Source of the DNA: a virus
Direction: 5' to 3' (one strand)
IMG/VR virus record: IMGVR_UViG_3300001849_000235
Coordinates: 1 to 27,262 of that record
DNA: 27,262 nucleotides
Part shown: positions 11,272-18,123 of the stretch, one piece after another
How the letters are laid out: the number at the start of each line of letters is the position of its first letter
Numbering within the stretch: position 1 is the first letter of the stretch
Program-made: the position numbers and the translations under genes
Notes under the pieces: generated by a model
Database searches by the model: none
What the model saw: only the letters and a program-made list of their open reading frames with translations
Told to the model about the DNA's origin: nothing

Positions 11272-11466
11272 ATGTTGGCCCGAATAGTCCTATACCTAAC
11301 TCTGGGCTTCCTAATAGGCACCATGGGCGCACATTGGGACACTTGGCAGTTCTGGTGCATCCTAGGACTATTCTGGGCCGTAGAGCAAAACACCCGACTA
11401 GAACTATTAGATCAACTTAAACACGAGCTAGAACAGCTACGCCGTAGGTATCCCAACAATGACTAA
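11272..11466 (+). CDS. Small membrane protein with coiled-coil tail
   Basis: A 64-aa protein, ATG 11272 two nt after the ATPase stop, with GCGAGG upstream. Two hydrophobic segments (about residues 4-19 and 26-38) are followed by a charged amphipathic helix LELLDQLKHELEQLRRRYP likely to form a coiled coil in the cytoplasm. The small size and early context suggest a host-membrane effector or a partner of the ATPase. Function unknown. Confidence 0.7.
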   Translation: MLARIVLYLTLGFLIGTMGAHWDTWQFWCILGLFWAVEQNTRLELLDQLKHELEQLRRRYPNND

Positions 11467-11704
11467 TCTATCACAGTGCCAGTGGATAGGCCCGGAACAA
11501 ACAGGCCCCACATATCTTATGAGTTGCTCTTGCCCTAGCCTAGAGGGCCGTAACTACTGTAGTGATCACCTCTACAAAGTCTATCAGGAAGGTACAGCAC
11601 TACGCAAGCGTCGGAAAGATCTACGCATAGCCAATTCAGTATGGGATCTAGAACAACTATTTCGAGAAGTTGTGGAGGAACTGGAGTCAGAAGGTCTGAT
11701 CTGA
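11459..11704 (+). CDS. Cys-rich conserved protein, probable zinc binding
   Basis: An 81-aa protein overlapping the previous gene by 8 nt. The first half, CQWIGPEQTGPTYLMSCSCP followed by NYCSDHLYKVY, has Cys/His spacing suited to a zinc site (Cys7, Cys23/25, Cys34, His37). The CQW...YC..H layout recalls GcrA-like proteins, but the similarity is too short to assign. The C-terminus is helical and acidic. It ends the early plus-strand block. Confidence 0.75.
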   Translation: MTNLSQCQWIGPEQTGPTYLMSCSCPSLEGRNYCSDHLYKVYQEGTALRKRRKDLRIANSVWDLEQLFREVVEELESEGLI

Positions 11705-11720
11705 AAGGGTGGGGTGGTCT

Positions 11721-11758
11721 GGTGCTACTGCTAGCAACACAAGCTGCTAGCTAGCACC
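11721..11758 (+). terminator. Large imperfect hairpin closing the early block
   Basis: GGTGCTA (11721-11727) pairs with TAGCACC (11752-11758), and an inner TAGCA pairs with TGCTA. It starts 16 nt after the last early gene. No immediate T-run follows, so it may be a processing or mRNA-protecting stem rather than a true intrinsic terminator. The 212-bp gap to the next gene otherwise contains only the AT-rich late-promoter module. Confidence 0.4.
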
Positions 11759-11856
11759 GCATGCCAAAAGTTCTCTCATTTCTCTCATTTTCTTCACCCC
11801 TTAAAAACCTTGACTTAGAGTAAAACCGGTGGGGCAGAAATCTCCAAACCTTGCAG

Positions 11857-11921
11857 AATTTTTTTTTGCAAAATTTTGCCCTACTATAAGACCGGTTTTT
11901 ACCAAATAAATACGGGGTGCG
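11857..11921 (+). repeat. AT-rich late-promoter module, copy A
   Basis: It begins AATTTTTTTTTGCAAAATTTT, then GCCCT, then GGTTTTTACCAAATAAATAC and GGGGTGCGA. The same order of blocks occurs at 12337-12405. Both copies end in the GTG start codon of a gene. Confidence 0.8.
11905..11912 (+). promoter_or_regulatory. Late promoter motif AATAAATA
   Basis: AATAAATA is one mismatch from the T4 late consensus TATAAATA, which is read by polymerase with the phage late sigma and clamp. Only 4 nt separate it from GTG 11917. Confidence 0.6.
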
Positions 11922-12330
11922 ATCATTTAGACTCACTCTGTTTTTCACACTCACACTCACACTCATGCTCTTGCTTTCAGCCTGTACCAGTACTGGCACC
12001 ACTAGTCCGTCAGCAGTTCCCTCTGCTGCCACTGCTGCGGCTCTGGACACTGCTACCACTGCGCTGGCCTTAGCACAGGGAGCTCGCGAGCTCAATCCCT
12101 TGGGTTTTTGGGGAGTGTTAGCGGGCAAGATCACCTACTTTGCTCTAGCGCCCCCTAGCATTAAACAAACTTATGAGCGTACAGCCAGTCAAATATGGAC
12201 CACGGCTGCTTTGCACAATTTACTACAGCTGGCGCTGGGCGGCACTGTGCCTGTGCCATTTACTCTGGGTTTGAGCTTTGTTCTAGTTGAAGGATGGTTT
12301 AACCATTGGTCGCAGAGGCCCAGTCCCTAG
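11917..12330 (+). CDS. Phage lipoprotein
   Basis: A 137-aa protein with a GTG start at 11917. The signal peptide is MRSFRLTLFFTLTLTLMLLL followed by the lipobox LLSAC at about 19-23, so signal peptidase II would cleave before Cys23. The GTG is needed to complete the signal. The mature part is Ala/Thr-rich, then has hydrophobic segments (NPLGFWGVLAGKITYFALAP, VPFTLGLSFVLVEGW). The TLTLTL run is encoded by a short TCACAC repeat. Lipoproteins of phages can act in superinfection exclusion; that is possible but unproven here. The start has no room for a Shine-Dalgarno. Confidence 0.8.
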   Translation: MRSFRLTLFFTLTLTLMLLLSACTSTGTTSPSAVPSAATAAALDTATTALALAQGARELNPLGFWGVLAGKITYFALAPPSIKQTYERTASQIWTTAALHNLLQLALGGTVPVPFTLGLSFVLVEGWFNHWSQRPSP

Positions 12331-12336
12331 GTCAAA

Positions 12337-12405
12337 AAATTTTTTTTTGCAAAATTTTAGCCCTTATATACCCAGGTTGGTTTTACCAAATAAATACAGG
12401 GTGCG
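12337..12405 (+). repeat. AT-rich late-promoter module, copy B
   Basis: It shares with copy A (11857-11921) the nine-T run followed by GCAAAATTTT, then GCCCT, GGTTTTACCAAATAAATAC and GGGTGCGA, at nearly the same spacing. Confidence 0.8.
12389..12396 (+). promoter_or_regulatory. Late promoter motif AATAAATA
   Basis: Identical to the motif at 11905 and at the same 4-nt distance from a GTG start (12401). Confidence 0.6.
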
Positions 12406-12652
12406 AGCTCTCAATGATTTTCCACTTACTCTGCCCTATACAGCGGTAGTTCCTTGGCCTTTGGTGGAACGCCTTGGTCAGCCAGACTGGATCAGTGCTG
12501 TGTCGTCAGTGACCACATGGTTGGAATGTTCAATAGGGCCACACTACAGTCACTGGGTTTGGAGCACTTGGAACCAGCATCAAACGCACATGTGTTCGGT
12601 ATCGTTTGCTCGTGAGCCTGACACCACTCTGTTCTTACTGCGTTGGGGTTGA
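12401..12652 (+). CDS. Hypothetical late protein
   Basis: An 83-aa protein. The open frame extends upstream to 12287, but that part overlaps the lipoprotein gene; GTG 12401 is chosen because it sits in exactly the same place relative to the repeat module as the lipoprotein GTG. It is Trp-rich (six in the central third and C-terminus) with a strand-rich look. No family recognised. The end LLRWG with TGA resembles the promoter-derived ends of the early genes, but no promoter follows. Confidence 0.65.
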   Translation: MRALNDFPLTLPYTAVVPWPLVERLGQPDWISAVSSVTTWLECSIGPHYSHWVWSTWNQHQTHMCSVSFAREPDTTLFLLRWG

Positions 12653-12751
12653 GGGTTGGGGTTGTCAAAATCATAGTTTAACCGCATGCCGCTGTCGCGG
12701 CTCTACTACCTGGAAATTGTCACCTTTTTTCTTGTTCTAGATAAGTAAGCA

Positions 12752-12759
12752 TATAAACA
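12752..12759 (+). promoter_or_regulatory. Late promoter motif TATAAACA
   Basis: One mismatch to TATAAATA, 6 nt before ATG 12766. A small hairpin GCCGC-TGTC-GCGGC lies upstream at 12688-12701. Confidence 0.5.
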
Positions 12760-12765
12760 TATCAC

Positions 12766-13233
12766 ATGAGTCGCTTACACACAATTACGTCTCTACAAGA
12801 TCCCCTAATACGCTTGGTTGAGGATGACCCTGTTCGACCGGAAATACCTGCTAGTTTTCGTGTCAGTGAGACCAGCGAAATCTTTGTGCTACAGAATTCA
12901 GATAGTTTTGAACCCGAAGCGGTAGTCTGTGTAGCCTATCGTGACTCGACACCTGCGGACATATTGGAACTGGCCCGCGAACCCGAGGGCATGGTCAATA
13001 CCGCGGTATTCTATACCATTTGGAGTTATAAACCCGGGGCCGGTCGACGCTTAATCGATCAAGCTGTCTGCTCTATCCGAGCTCGATGGGATTCCATAAC
13101 AGAATTTGTTACACTAAGTCCGCAGACTGAAATGGCTCGACAGTTTCACTTGGGCAACGGTGCCCGAGAATGGCGCAGAAATAGTGATACTGTAAACTAT
13201 CTCTACGGTTCTAGACAGAACTCAGCATCATAA
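12766..13233 (+). CDS. GNAT-like acetyltransferase domain protein
   Basis: A 155-aa protein. The second half, VFYTIWSYKPGAGRRLIDQA with a following FVTLSPQTEMARQFHLGNGA, has the layout of a GNAT fold: strand, acyl-CoA-binding GxGxx-like turn (KPGAGRRL), helix, strand. From memory it is close to a conserved protein of T4-type phages of marine and freshwater bacteria with FVTLSPxTEMAxxFHLxNGA. Substrate is unknown. It overlaps tail-to-tail by 23 bp with the minus-strand gene at 13211. Confidence 0.7.
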   Translation: MSRLHTITSLQDPLIRLVEDDPVRPEIPASFRVSETSEIFVLQNSDSFEPEAVVCVAYRDSTPADILELAREPEGMVNTAVFYTIWSYKPGAGRRLIDQAVCSIRARWDSITEFVTLSPQTEMARQFHLGNGAREWRRNSDTVNYLYGSRQNSAS

Positions 13234-13927
13234 GCGCCGGCAATAATGCCCTGTCCGGTTGTGAAAGATAAGAGGATAGGATGTCTTGATTCACAATTCC
13301 ATTGATTCTAACTTGAGTTCTCCTGCTAGATACTTGACCTACACCATGCCAGCAATCATCTTCAAAAATAAAACAAGGATCATTAAATTCGTAAAATTCA
13401 CCGTCAATCTGTGCAGTTAACGGTTGACCTCCATCTTCTAAATTGAGTGTCACACTAGTATATTTTTTATAATAAGATGATTCCGAATCATCTTTATGCA
13501 CAGGACCAAACCCGCCAGGATTTATGATCATGGCCCGAATATTTTGTATTGAAACGAACCCCAAATCTTGCACAATTTTTTTAAGATAATCGCAGGTTAC
13601 CTCAGGTTTCCACATCCACTCCTGTCCTTTTGCTCTATCGGAGTTTCTTCCATAAACAGAGTCTCGATCCCCAGGAACATAGGTAAAATTATAACCCTCC
13701 CAGCTAGATATAGTTCCGGGTATTTTTTTTCCGTTAAATTCTTTATTGTAAGGGTGTCTTGAATCAACTCTTTCGTAGAACTCGTCGGGAACAATACTGA
13801 ATGGTCTTTTTTTAAAGTTTTCTTTTAATGCAAGTATTTCATAAAATTTTTCAGTATTCTTATAGATCTCATCTAATACCTGACTTTTGTCATAAACATA
13901 ATTTAATTTTTTATACTTGGTCTGCAT
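13211..13927 (-). CDS. Putative 2-oxoglutarate/Fe(II) oxygenase (aspartyl hydroxylase-like)
   Basis: A 238-aa protein. The iron-binding triad fits GPVHKDDSESS (His144, Asp146) and CWHGVGQ (His194), followed by SSRRTQVRING, whose arginine could bind 2-oxoglutarate. The core between them (YTSVTLNLEDGG, CFIFEDD) fits a double-stranded beta-helix. The start ATG 13927 overlaps the upstream gene by 17 nt. It is AT-rich and last in the minus-strand accessory operon. It would hydroxylate a protein side chain or small molecule; the substrate is unknown. Confidence 0.7.
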   Translation of the reverse strand: MQTKYKKLNYVYDKSQVLDEIYKNTEKFYEILALKENFKKRPFSIVPDEFYERVDSRHPYNKEFNGKKIPGTISSWEGYNFTYVPGDRDSVYGRNSDRAKGQEWMWKPEVTCDYLKKIVQDLGFVSIQNIRAMIINPGGFGPVHKDDSESSYYKKYTSVTLNLEDGGQPLTAQIDGEFYEFNDPCFIFEDDCWHGVGQVSSRRTQVRINGIVNQDILSSYLSQPDRALLPALMMLSSV

Positions 13928-14438
13928 ATTGATATAATCCTATGTTGCCATTCTTTTCAAAAGTCTGCCTAATAGTATTGTAATTAATAGTAGTACAACC
14001 AATTGATACACAAAATCTAGTTTCTGTTTTACTATTATTTCTAACATAATGAAGTTTTGTTGTATTCAGTAATACCATCTGATTTTTGATATAGGGAATT
14101 GGATAGCTTTCACTTTTATCTTCATTGACAAATCTAATATCAAAGTCGGAACTTTCGTCTACTAATACCATATTAATTGAAAAGAGTCTTATTGTATCTC
14201 TATGTAGGGGATATTTCCAGCCTGGGAAATTTTGATAACAGCCTAAATCTGATATTTCAAATGGCATTAATTTTTTAAATTTTTCTTCGAGAGATCCGTG
14301 AAAATTTATTCTAAAATTTTTATTTGGACTGTAATAAAAATCTTTTATGTGAAATTTCACATATTCATTAATTTCAGTTATTAATTCGGGCATGTTCAGC
14401 TCAAATTTTAAATAAGTAAAATATGAAGAATCTAACAT
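13911..14438 (-). CDS. Second putative 2-oxoglutarate/Fe(II) oxygenase-like protein
   Basis: A 175-aa protein. ATG 14438 is preferred to ATG 14456, since GGAGAG lies 6 nt before it. HxD is seen in KYPLHRDTIR (His79, Asp81), a distal histidine in TTKLHYVRN (His130), and an arginine in ETRFCVSIG (Arg141), an order typical of the Fe(II)/2OG beta-helix fold. It differs strongly from the neighbour at 13211. Very AT-rich. Together the two suggest successive oxidations, which is inference. Confidence 0.6.
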   Translation of the reverse strand: MLDSSYFTYLKFELNMPELITEINEYVKFHIKDFYYSPNKNFRINFHGSLEEKFKKLMPFEISDLGCYQNFPGWKYPLHRDTIRLFSINMVLVDESSDFDIRFVNEDKSESYPIPYIKNQMVLLNTTKLHYVRNNSKTETRFCVSIGCTTINYNTIRQTFEKNGNIGLYQYADQV

Positions 14439-14490
14439 AAATCTCTCCAAAGGCATAATATTAATTATCTAAAAACAAAACATGAGCAAA

Positions 14491-14583
14491 TTAAACAAAC
14501 TGAATCCACATTTTTGTCTCAGCCCATTTAACAGCATCAGCATCAGTCCCCGGGGGATTATTTGCCCGTGTTGCTGGCAGCAT
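14491..14583 (-). CDS. Possible 30-aa peptide
   Basis: ATG 14583 to TAA 14491-14493, starting 8 nt after the sulfotransferase-like gene. The peptide begins MLPATRANNPPGTDADAVKW and ends MWIQFV. Its composition is more like a real protein end than chance in AT-rich DNA, and its local GC content is higher than its neighbours, so it may be a remnant of an older gene. No good ribosome binding site. Confidence 0.3.
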   Translation of the reverse strand: MLPATRANNPPGTDADAVKWAETKMWIQFV

Positions 14584-14591
14584 ACTTGAAT

Positions 14592-15284
14592 TTATTCCCA
14601 AACGAGAGCGATCGCTCTTTGTCTTTCAAGGTAGGCATACCAACCTTTTACTTCGTTGATATTCGATACCAATGATTCTAAATTAAGATGTTGGTCGTTT
14701 GAATTAACAGAGTAGCTGCTGTCTAGTGCCGTTTCTTTTCCTGAAATGAGTCTATCAAAATTAATTAATGTACATTTATTTTCTTTTATCAACCAATCTT
14801 GTAATTCACAGATTCGATAGTAATCCCAGAAACTTTTTTGAAAAGCTTCATATTTAAATTCTACTGGTTGGCTAATCTTTTCTCCATCAAAGTTTTCATT
14901 CTTAGAACTTATATAATAACTTAGTAGCTGATCAAAAACGTTTCTTCTAATTCCCACGTAATAATAATCTTTGAAATGATTATATAGAAAAGGAAAATCA
15001 GACATAACATTTGGCCAAATCGTTACTACAGATTTTTCTCTGTGTTTAAATAATCCTAGTCTAGTTTTGAGAGCCCGAAGATCCTGGTATCTACCTTTAG
15101 ACACTGTGTCGTATGTAGAATGTGAAGACTTCCGTTCAACTTGACCATTATTAATTACTGTTGACCTAAGTGAAAACCATTCGCCGTGAACATGGTAACC
15201 AAAATTTTGAAAAATACCAGCCAACAGTTTAGTTCCAGTTCTTGGGTGGGAGAAGATTACAATTTTATTATGATCTAACAGCAT
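14592..15284 (-). CDS. Sulfotransferase-family protein
   Basis: A 230-aa protein. IVIFSHPRTGTKLLAGIFQN at residues 9-28 matches the 5'-phosphosulfate-binding loop of PAPS-dependent sulfotransferases (the (S/F)xPRTGT/SxxL signature), and YYYVGIRRNVFDQLLSYYI at about residues 107-125 matches the 3'-phosphate-binding RRNxxDxxxSxY segment. Both key motifs are in the right order. A sulfate group would be moved from PAPS to a hydroxyl or amine acceptor, unknown. The start lies 8 nt after the broken ORF upstream. Confidence 0.75.
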   Translation of the reverse strand: MLLDHNKIVIFSHPRTGTKLLAGIFQNFGYHVHGEWFSLRSTVINNGQVERKSSHSTYDTVSKGRYQDLRALKTRLGLFKHREKSVVTIWPNVMSDFPFLYNHFKDYYYVGIRRNVFDQLLSYYISSKNENFDGEKISQPVEFKYEAFQKSFWDYYRICELQDWLIKENKCTLINFDRLISGKETALDSSYSVNSNDQHLNLESLVSNINEVKGWYAYLERQRAIALVWE

Positions 15285-15291
15285 AGTAAAT

Positions 15292-15418
15292 TTAGAGATT
15301 AAATTCTTTTATCTTTCTTATTTCCTGTTGCATTTGTTTATCGAGGTATTCTACACAGAAGTGGATGCGGTCTTAGGTACACGTATGTAAATGAATTTTT
15401 AGCATAATTTATAAACAT
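15292..15418 (-). pseudogene. Possible frameshifted small gene
   Basis: An ORF from ATG 15418 (MFINYAKNSFTYVYLRP) runs into a stop, while an overlapping +1/-1 frame continues with RIHFCVEYLDKQMQQEIRKI and ends KEFNL with TAA at 15292-15294, 8 nt before the next start. Joining the frames near CTAAGACCGC would give a compact ~40-aa protein that exactly fills the gap. It could be a decayed gene, a programmed frameshift or a sequencing error. Confidence 0.3.
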
Positions 15419-15424
15419 CTTGGG

Positions 15425-16345
15425 TCAAAAATTCCAGTCTCTAAATTCTTTAACAGTCCCTGAACAAGATTTAAAATGTTCCGTTAATTCTTGATAACAT
15501 ACACTCACATGAGTTTCAGTTGGATAGTTAAAATGTGGGACCATCCAGTCGGGATATTTTTCATAGCCAGTGGCCTTTGCTGGCCATAGAATATCTTTTT
15601 TAAAGTATTGTCCCTTTAGAAATCCTTTAACATAATAGTTGAATCTGTCCGCAGCACCAACCGGTTTGTAATTTTTCTTGGCACTTACTAGATCATTCAT
15701 GATATAGTAGTTTTTAACATCGGCCCATGTTTTTATAAGGTTGTCACAATAGTAAGCAGCCAGACTTTCTGCACTATAGGGAAAATCCAACATTGTTCTA
15801 TGTTGTCCGAGCAACCTAAATCTTAAAAGAAGACTTTCACTGTAGTTGTGATAGATGTAGACACCTTTCTCAGAACCGCCGATTAGTGCAGGCTCGTTGG
15901 CTCCACTCATGATCATAGGAAAGTTTTCAGGCAGTTGTTGACTGGCCCATTCAAACGGATAATGAATTAGAGTTAAATGTTTCTCGTCCATCTTTCTACG
16001 TAACCATCTCATCTTAAATTCTTCAATATCAAGTTTTAATACATTGATACTGATCCCATAGAACTGTTCAGATTCTTTAACTACTTTGTACTCAAAATCG
16101 TTTAGTCCTTTTACATATAGGAAGAACGGTTCAAAGTCTGCTTTCATGTCCAAGAAACAACGTAGCATGACCTGGCTGTCAACACCCGAGCTAAATGCTA
16201 GGTATACTTTTCCGTATTTTTCGTTAATTTTTTTAACATCGTTGTTTAGCTCTTCTCTAAGATCGCCAAACGGTCTACTTGGGCTAAGATACTTAACAAC
16301 GAACCCTTTATCCCCTATTTCATAGGTAATTGGATTATCATTCAT
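15425..16345 (-). CDS. PP-loop (N-type) ATP pyrophosphatase-like protein
   Basis: A 306-aa protein. VYLAFSSGVDSQVMLRCFL at residues 48-66 is a PP-loop, the SGGxDS ATP-pyrophosphate-binding motif of asparagine synthetase B, QueC, ThiI and PAPS reductases, with Ser in place of the first Gly. A strand and FPMIMSGANEPAL follow, similar to the asparagine synthetase/QueC arrangement. There is no glutaminase domain. It would adenylate a carboxyl, carbonyl or sulfur group. ATG 16345 overlaps the stop of the GNAT gene (ATGAATGA), so the pair is coupled. Confidence 0.75.
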   Translation of the reverse strand: MNDNPITYEIGDKGFVVKYLSPSRPFGDLREELNNDVKKINEKYGKVYLAFSSGVDSQVMLRCFLDMKADFEPFFLYVKGLNDFEYKVVKESEQFYGISINVLKLDIEEFKMRWLRRKMDEKHLTLIHYPFEWASQQLPENFPMIMSGANEPALIGGSEKGVYIYHNYSESLLLRFRLLGQHRTMLDFPYSAESLAAYYCDNLIKTWADVKNYYIMNDLVSAKKNYKPVGAADRFNYYVKGFLKGQYFKKDILWPAKATGYEKYPDWMVPHFNYPTETHVSVCYQELTEHFKSCSGTVKEFRDWNF

Positions 16346-16802
16346 TGTTGTTGGATAATGTTCTATATGTTCCTACTATGAAGATATCTTTCTTTAGGGT
16401 CTTTAACATATCCATCATGTGTTTATTTTTAATTCTCACGTAAGAAAGAATACCATCGTATTTTTTTTCGATAGCAAATTTTTCTAACTCACGATGCAGT
16501 ACTCCGTAGGCACCGATTTCTCTGTATTCAGGGGTTATATGTCCCATGAGGATCTTTAATGTAAGTTTGTTATTGCCGGTGTCAGGATCAAGGTGATATG
16601 AAATAATACCAATAACAATATTGTTCTTTGTCATTACAATGGCACCAACTTTTTTGTCATCCCATTTGGTTTTGTTTGAACAAATCCCTGCTTTAATACC
16701 ATTGTTAACAGCATTTTTCAAATAGTTAGAGACCTCTATATTTTCAGAAATAGGAGAAACTCTAAATACCTCAACCTGATCACCATTTTTTAATTCTATC
16801 AT
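16338..16802 (-). CDS. GNAT-family N-acetyltransferase
   Basis: Residues about 90-125, HITPEYREIGAYGVLHRELE, contain the (R/Q)xxGxG/A acetyl-CoA-binding motif of GNAT enzymes, following two beta strands (VGAIVMTKNNIVIGIISYHL). The start is uncertain: ATG 16802 (154 aa) lies 7 nt after a perfect TATAAATA late motif, while GTG 16826 (162 aa) has AGGA five nt upstream but would be upstream of that promoter's start site. It is the first gene of the AT-rich accessory operon. Confidence 0.75.
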   Translation of the reverse strand: MIELKNGDQVEVFRVSPISENIEVSNYLKNAVNNGIKAGICSNKTKWDDKKVGAIVMTKNNIVIGIISYHLDPDTGNNKLTLKILMGHITPEYREIGAYGVLHRELEKFAIEKKYDGILSYVRIKNKHMMDMLKTLKKDIFIVGTYRTLSNNNE

Positions 16803-16809
16803 AGTAAGA

Positions 16810-16817
16810 TATTTATA
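16810..16817 (-). promoter_or_regulatory. Late promoter TATAAATA
   Basis: A perfect match to the T4 late consensus on the minus strand, 7 nt before ATG 16802 of the GNAT gene; it probably drives the accessory operon down to 13211. Confidence 0.7.
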
Positions 16818-16827
16818 TACGCCCACA

Positions 16828-16843
16828 ATTCCTAATTAGGAAT
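16828..16843. repeat. 16-bp perfect palindrome
   Basis: ATTCCTAATTAGGAAT reads the same on both strands. It spans the last base of the nucleotidase stop region and the Shine-Dalgarno of the alternative GTG start of the GNAT gene, and lies just upstream of the late promoter, so it could be a regulator site. Confidence 0.5.
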
Positions 16844-17397
16844 CAGATCATGCTAGACATCATTAGTTCGTGAAAGATTTTCTCTAATTCTATTAGAGCT
16901 TGACCATAGGCTCCGGCTCGTACCTGAATGGCAGTACCACCGGCAGCTTGCCACTCTGCACAGTTTGATGTGCGGTCATCTACCAGTATATCATCTCTGC
17001 CACGGCAATGCCGTGCCTTGTCGTGACTATAGGGACCAAAATGCACACGCAGGTCATGTGCTCCGTAGTGATGGTTAATCCAGTCGATCTTATCGTGAAA
17101 TGCTTCGGGCATGTCGTTGCCCTTGGGTATTGCGGTCAGTATTCGTAGATCGTAGTTGAGATTATCTCTAAAACGCAGGGCCAGTTCTACCATCTTGTCG
17201 GCCCATTCCATCTTGGGTAGATCTAGATAAAAGTTTGCCTGCTCTGCAAGCTGACGCCATTGCTGGTCGGGCCAACGTCCACGCTGCTCAATTTGCGCTG
17301 CTTCTTTGGGCGGCATTCCAAGTAATTTTGCAGCTCCGGCATTGAAATCTGCTAGGACCCCATCCATGTCCAAGTATAACGTGGGTTTATTTTTCAT
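16843..17397 (-). CDS. HAD-family 5'(3')-deoxyribonucleotidase-like protein
   Basis: A 184-aa protein. LYLDMDGVLADFNAGAAKLL carries HAD motif I (Asp10, Asp12), RILTAIPKG gives motif II, and DDILVDDRTSNCAEW gives motif IV; the DMDGVLADF form and the length fit the NT5C/YorS-type 5'(3')-deoxyribonucleotidases. It would dephosphorylate deoxynucleoside monophosphates and so tune the nucleotide pool during phage replication. ATG 17397 lies 2 nt after the stop of the upstream nucleotidyltransferase gene, so they are co-expressed. Confidence 0.8.
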   Translation of the reverse strand: MKNKPTLYLDMDGVLADFNAGAAKLLGMPPKEAAQIEQRGRWPDQQWRQLAEQANFYLDLPKMEWADKMVELALRFRDNLNYDLRILTAIPKGNDMPEAFHDKIDWINHHYGAHDLRVHFGPYSHDKARHCRGRDDILVDDRTSNCAEWQAAGGTAIQVRAGAYGQALIELEKIFHELMMSSMI

Positions 17398-17399
17398 TG

Positions 17400-18092
17400 T
17401 TAGATACTTAGTTCTTGGTCGTGTAACCGATCAATAAGTCTGGTCATACCGTCTATTACCTGATCATTGCGTAGGCTTTTATAGACTAGGTTTGGCATAC
17501 TGAACTCGCCTGCGGCGGTGGCTAGACCTTTCTTGCGATAGGTTCGCAGTAATTTTAAGGCCTTTCTGCAGACCTCTAAATCCCCGGTCATAGTAGCTCG
17601 CCGTAGAATTTTTTGCCAAACTGCGACCCAATGAGCCAGTTCTTGCTCGTCGATTTTGGGAACATCCCGACTGGGTTTGCGTAGCCATCGATCTTGACTT
17701 ATGCTAAACATGCCCGCAGTAACTCCGGGTGTGCGATGATCTTCGATGTAGAGTTCTACAGGTATACCATAGATTTCTAACTGATACTGTCGCTTGTAGA
17801 GCAGACGTTTGCTGTCAAATAGTTCAGCAGTTTCACGCTCGCAGCGAACGCTATCAAAGTCTGCTACAATGTGCAGATCGATGTCCGAATTTTTGGTATA
17901 GGTATAGTTAACATTACCACCGGTAATTACTATATCTCGGACGTCTACAGGCACTTCAACAAACTCTAAGAAGTCTTCGGCCATGCGTAGTAGAGCACCA
18001 CGCACATCGGGTTTGAGGTGATCATGGTCCCAAATCTTGGGATTTAGTACGGTATTTTGACCTATCGGTTCGGCGTATTCGGTTTGTATCAT
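17400..18092 (-). CDS. Nucleotidyltransferase-fold protein
   Basis: A 230-aa protein. IVITGGNVNYTYTKNSDIDL at residues 54-73 matches the Pol-beta/MNT nucleotidyltransferase signature GGxxN...SDIDLxI, giving the metal-binding aspartates Asp70 and Asp72; a third acidic residue may lie in VELYIEDH. The C-terminal half is helical with a basic segment. Such proteins are conserved in T4-type phages of aquatic bacteria. The acceptor (RNA, protein or small molecule) is unknown. It starts 6 nt after a TATAAATA late motif. Confidence 0.75.
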   Translation of the reverse strand: MIQTEYAEPIGQNTVLNPKIWDHDHLKPDVRGALLRMAEDFLEFVEVPVDVRDIVITGGNVNYTYTKNSDIDLHIVADFDSVRCERETAELFDSKRLLYKRQYQLEIYGIPVELYIEDHRTPGVTAGMFSISQDRWLRKPSRDVPKIDEQELAHWVAVWQKILRRATMTGDLEVCRKALKLLRTYRKKGLATAAGEFSMPNLVYKSLRNDQVIDGMTRLIDRLHDQELSI

Positions 18093-18098
18093 ATTGAA

Positions 18099-18106
18099 TA
18101 TTTATA
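18099..18106 (-). promoter_or_regulatory. Late promoter TATAAATA
   Basis: A perfect late consensus on the minus strand, 6 nt from ATG 18092. It lies in the short divergent gap facing the AlgH-like gene. Confidence 0.7.
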
Positions 18107-18123
18107 CGGTAAATATGAATAGT

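Noticed and set aside
11751-12134. 127-aa minus-strand frame across the lipoprotein promoter and signal peptide
   Set aside because: It runs through AT-rich promoter sequence and the simple repeat; the plus-strand lipoprotein with signal peptide and lipobox is far better supported.
12287-12400. N-terminal extension of the gene at 12401
   Set aside because: It would overlap the end of the lipoprotein gene and be translated through the repeat module; GTG 12401 matches the module arrangement.
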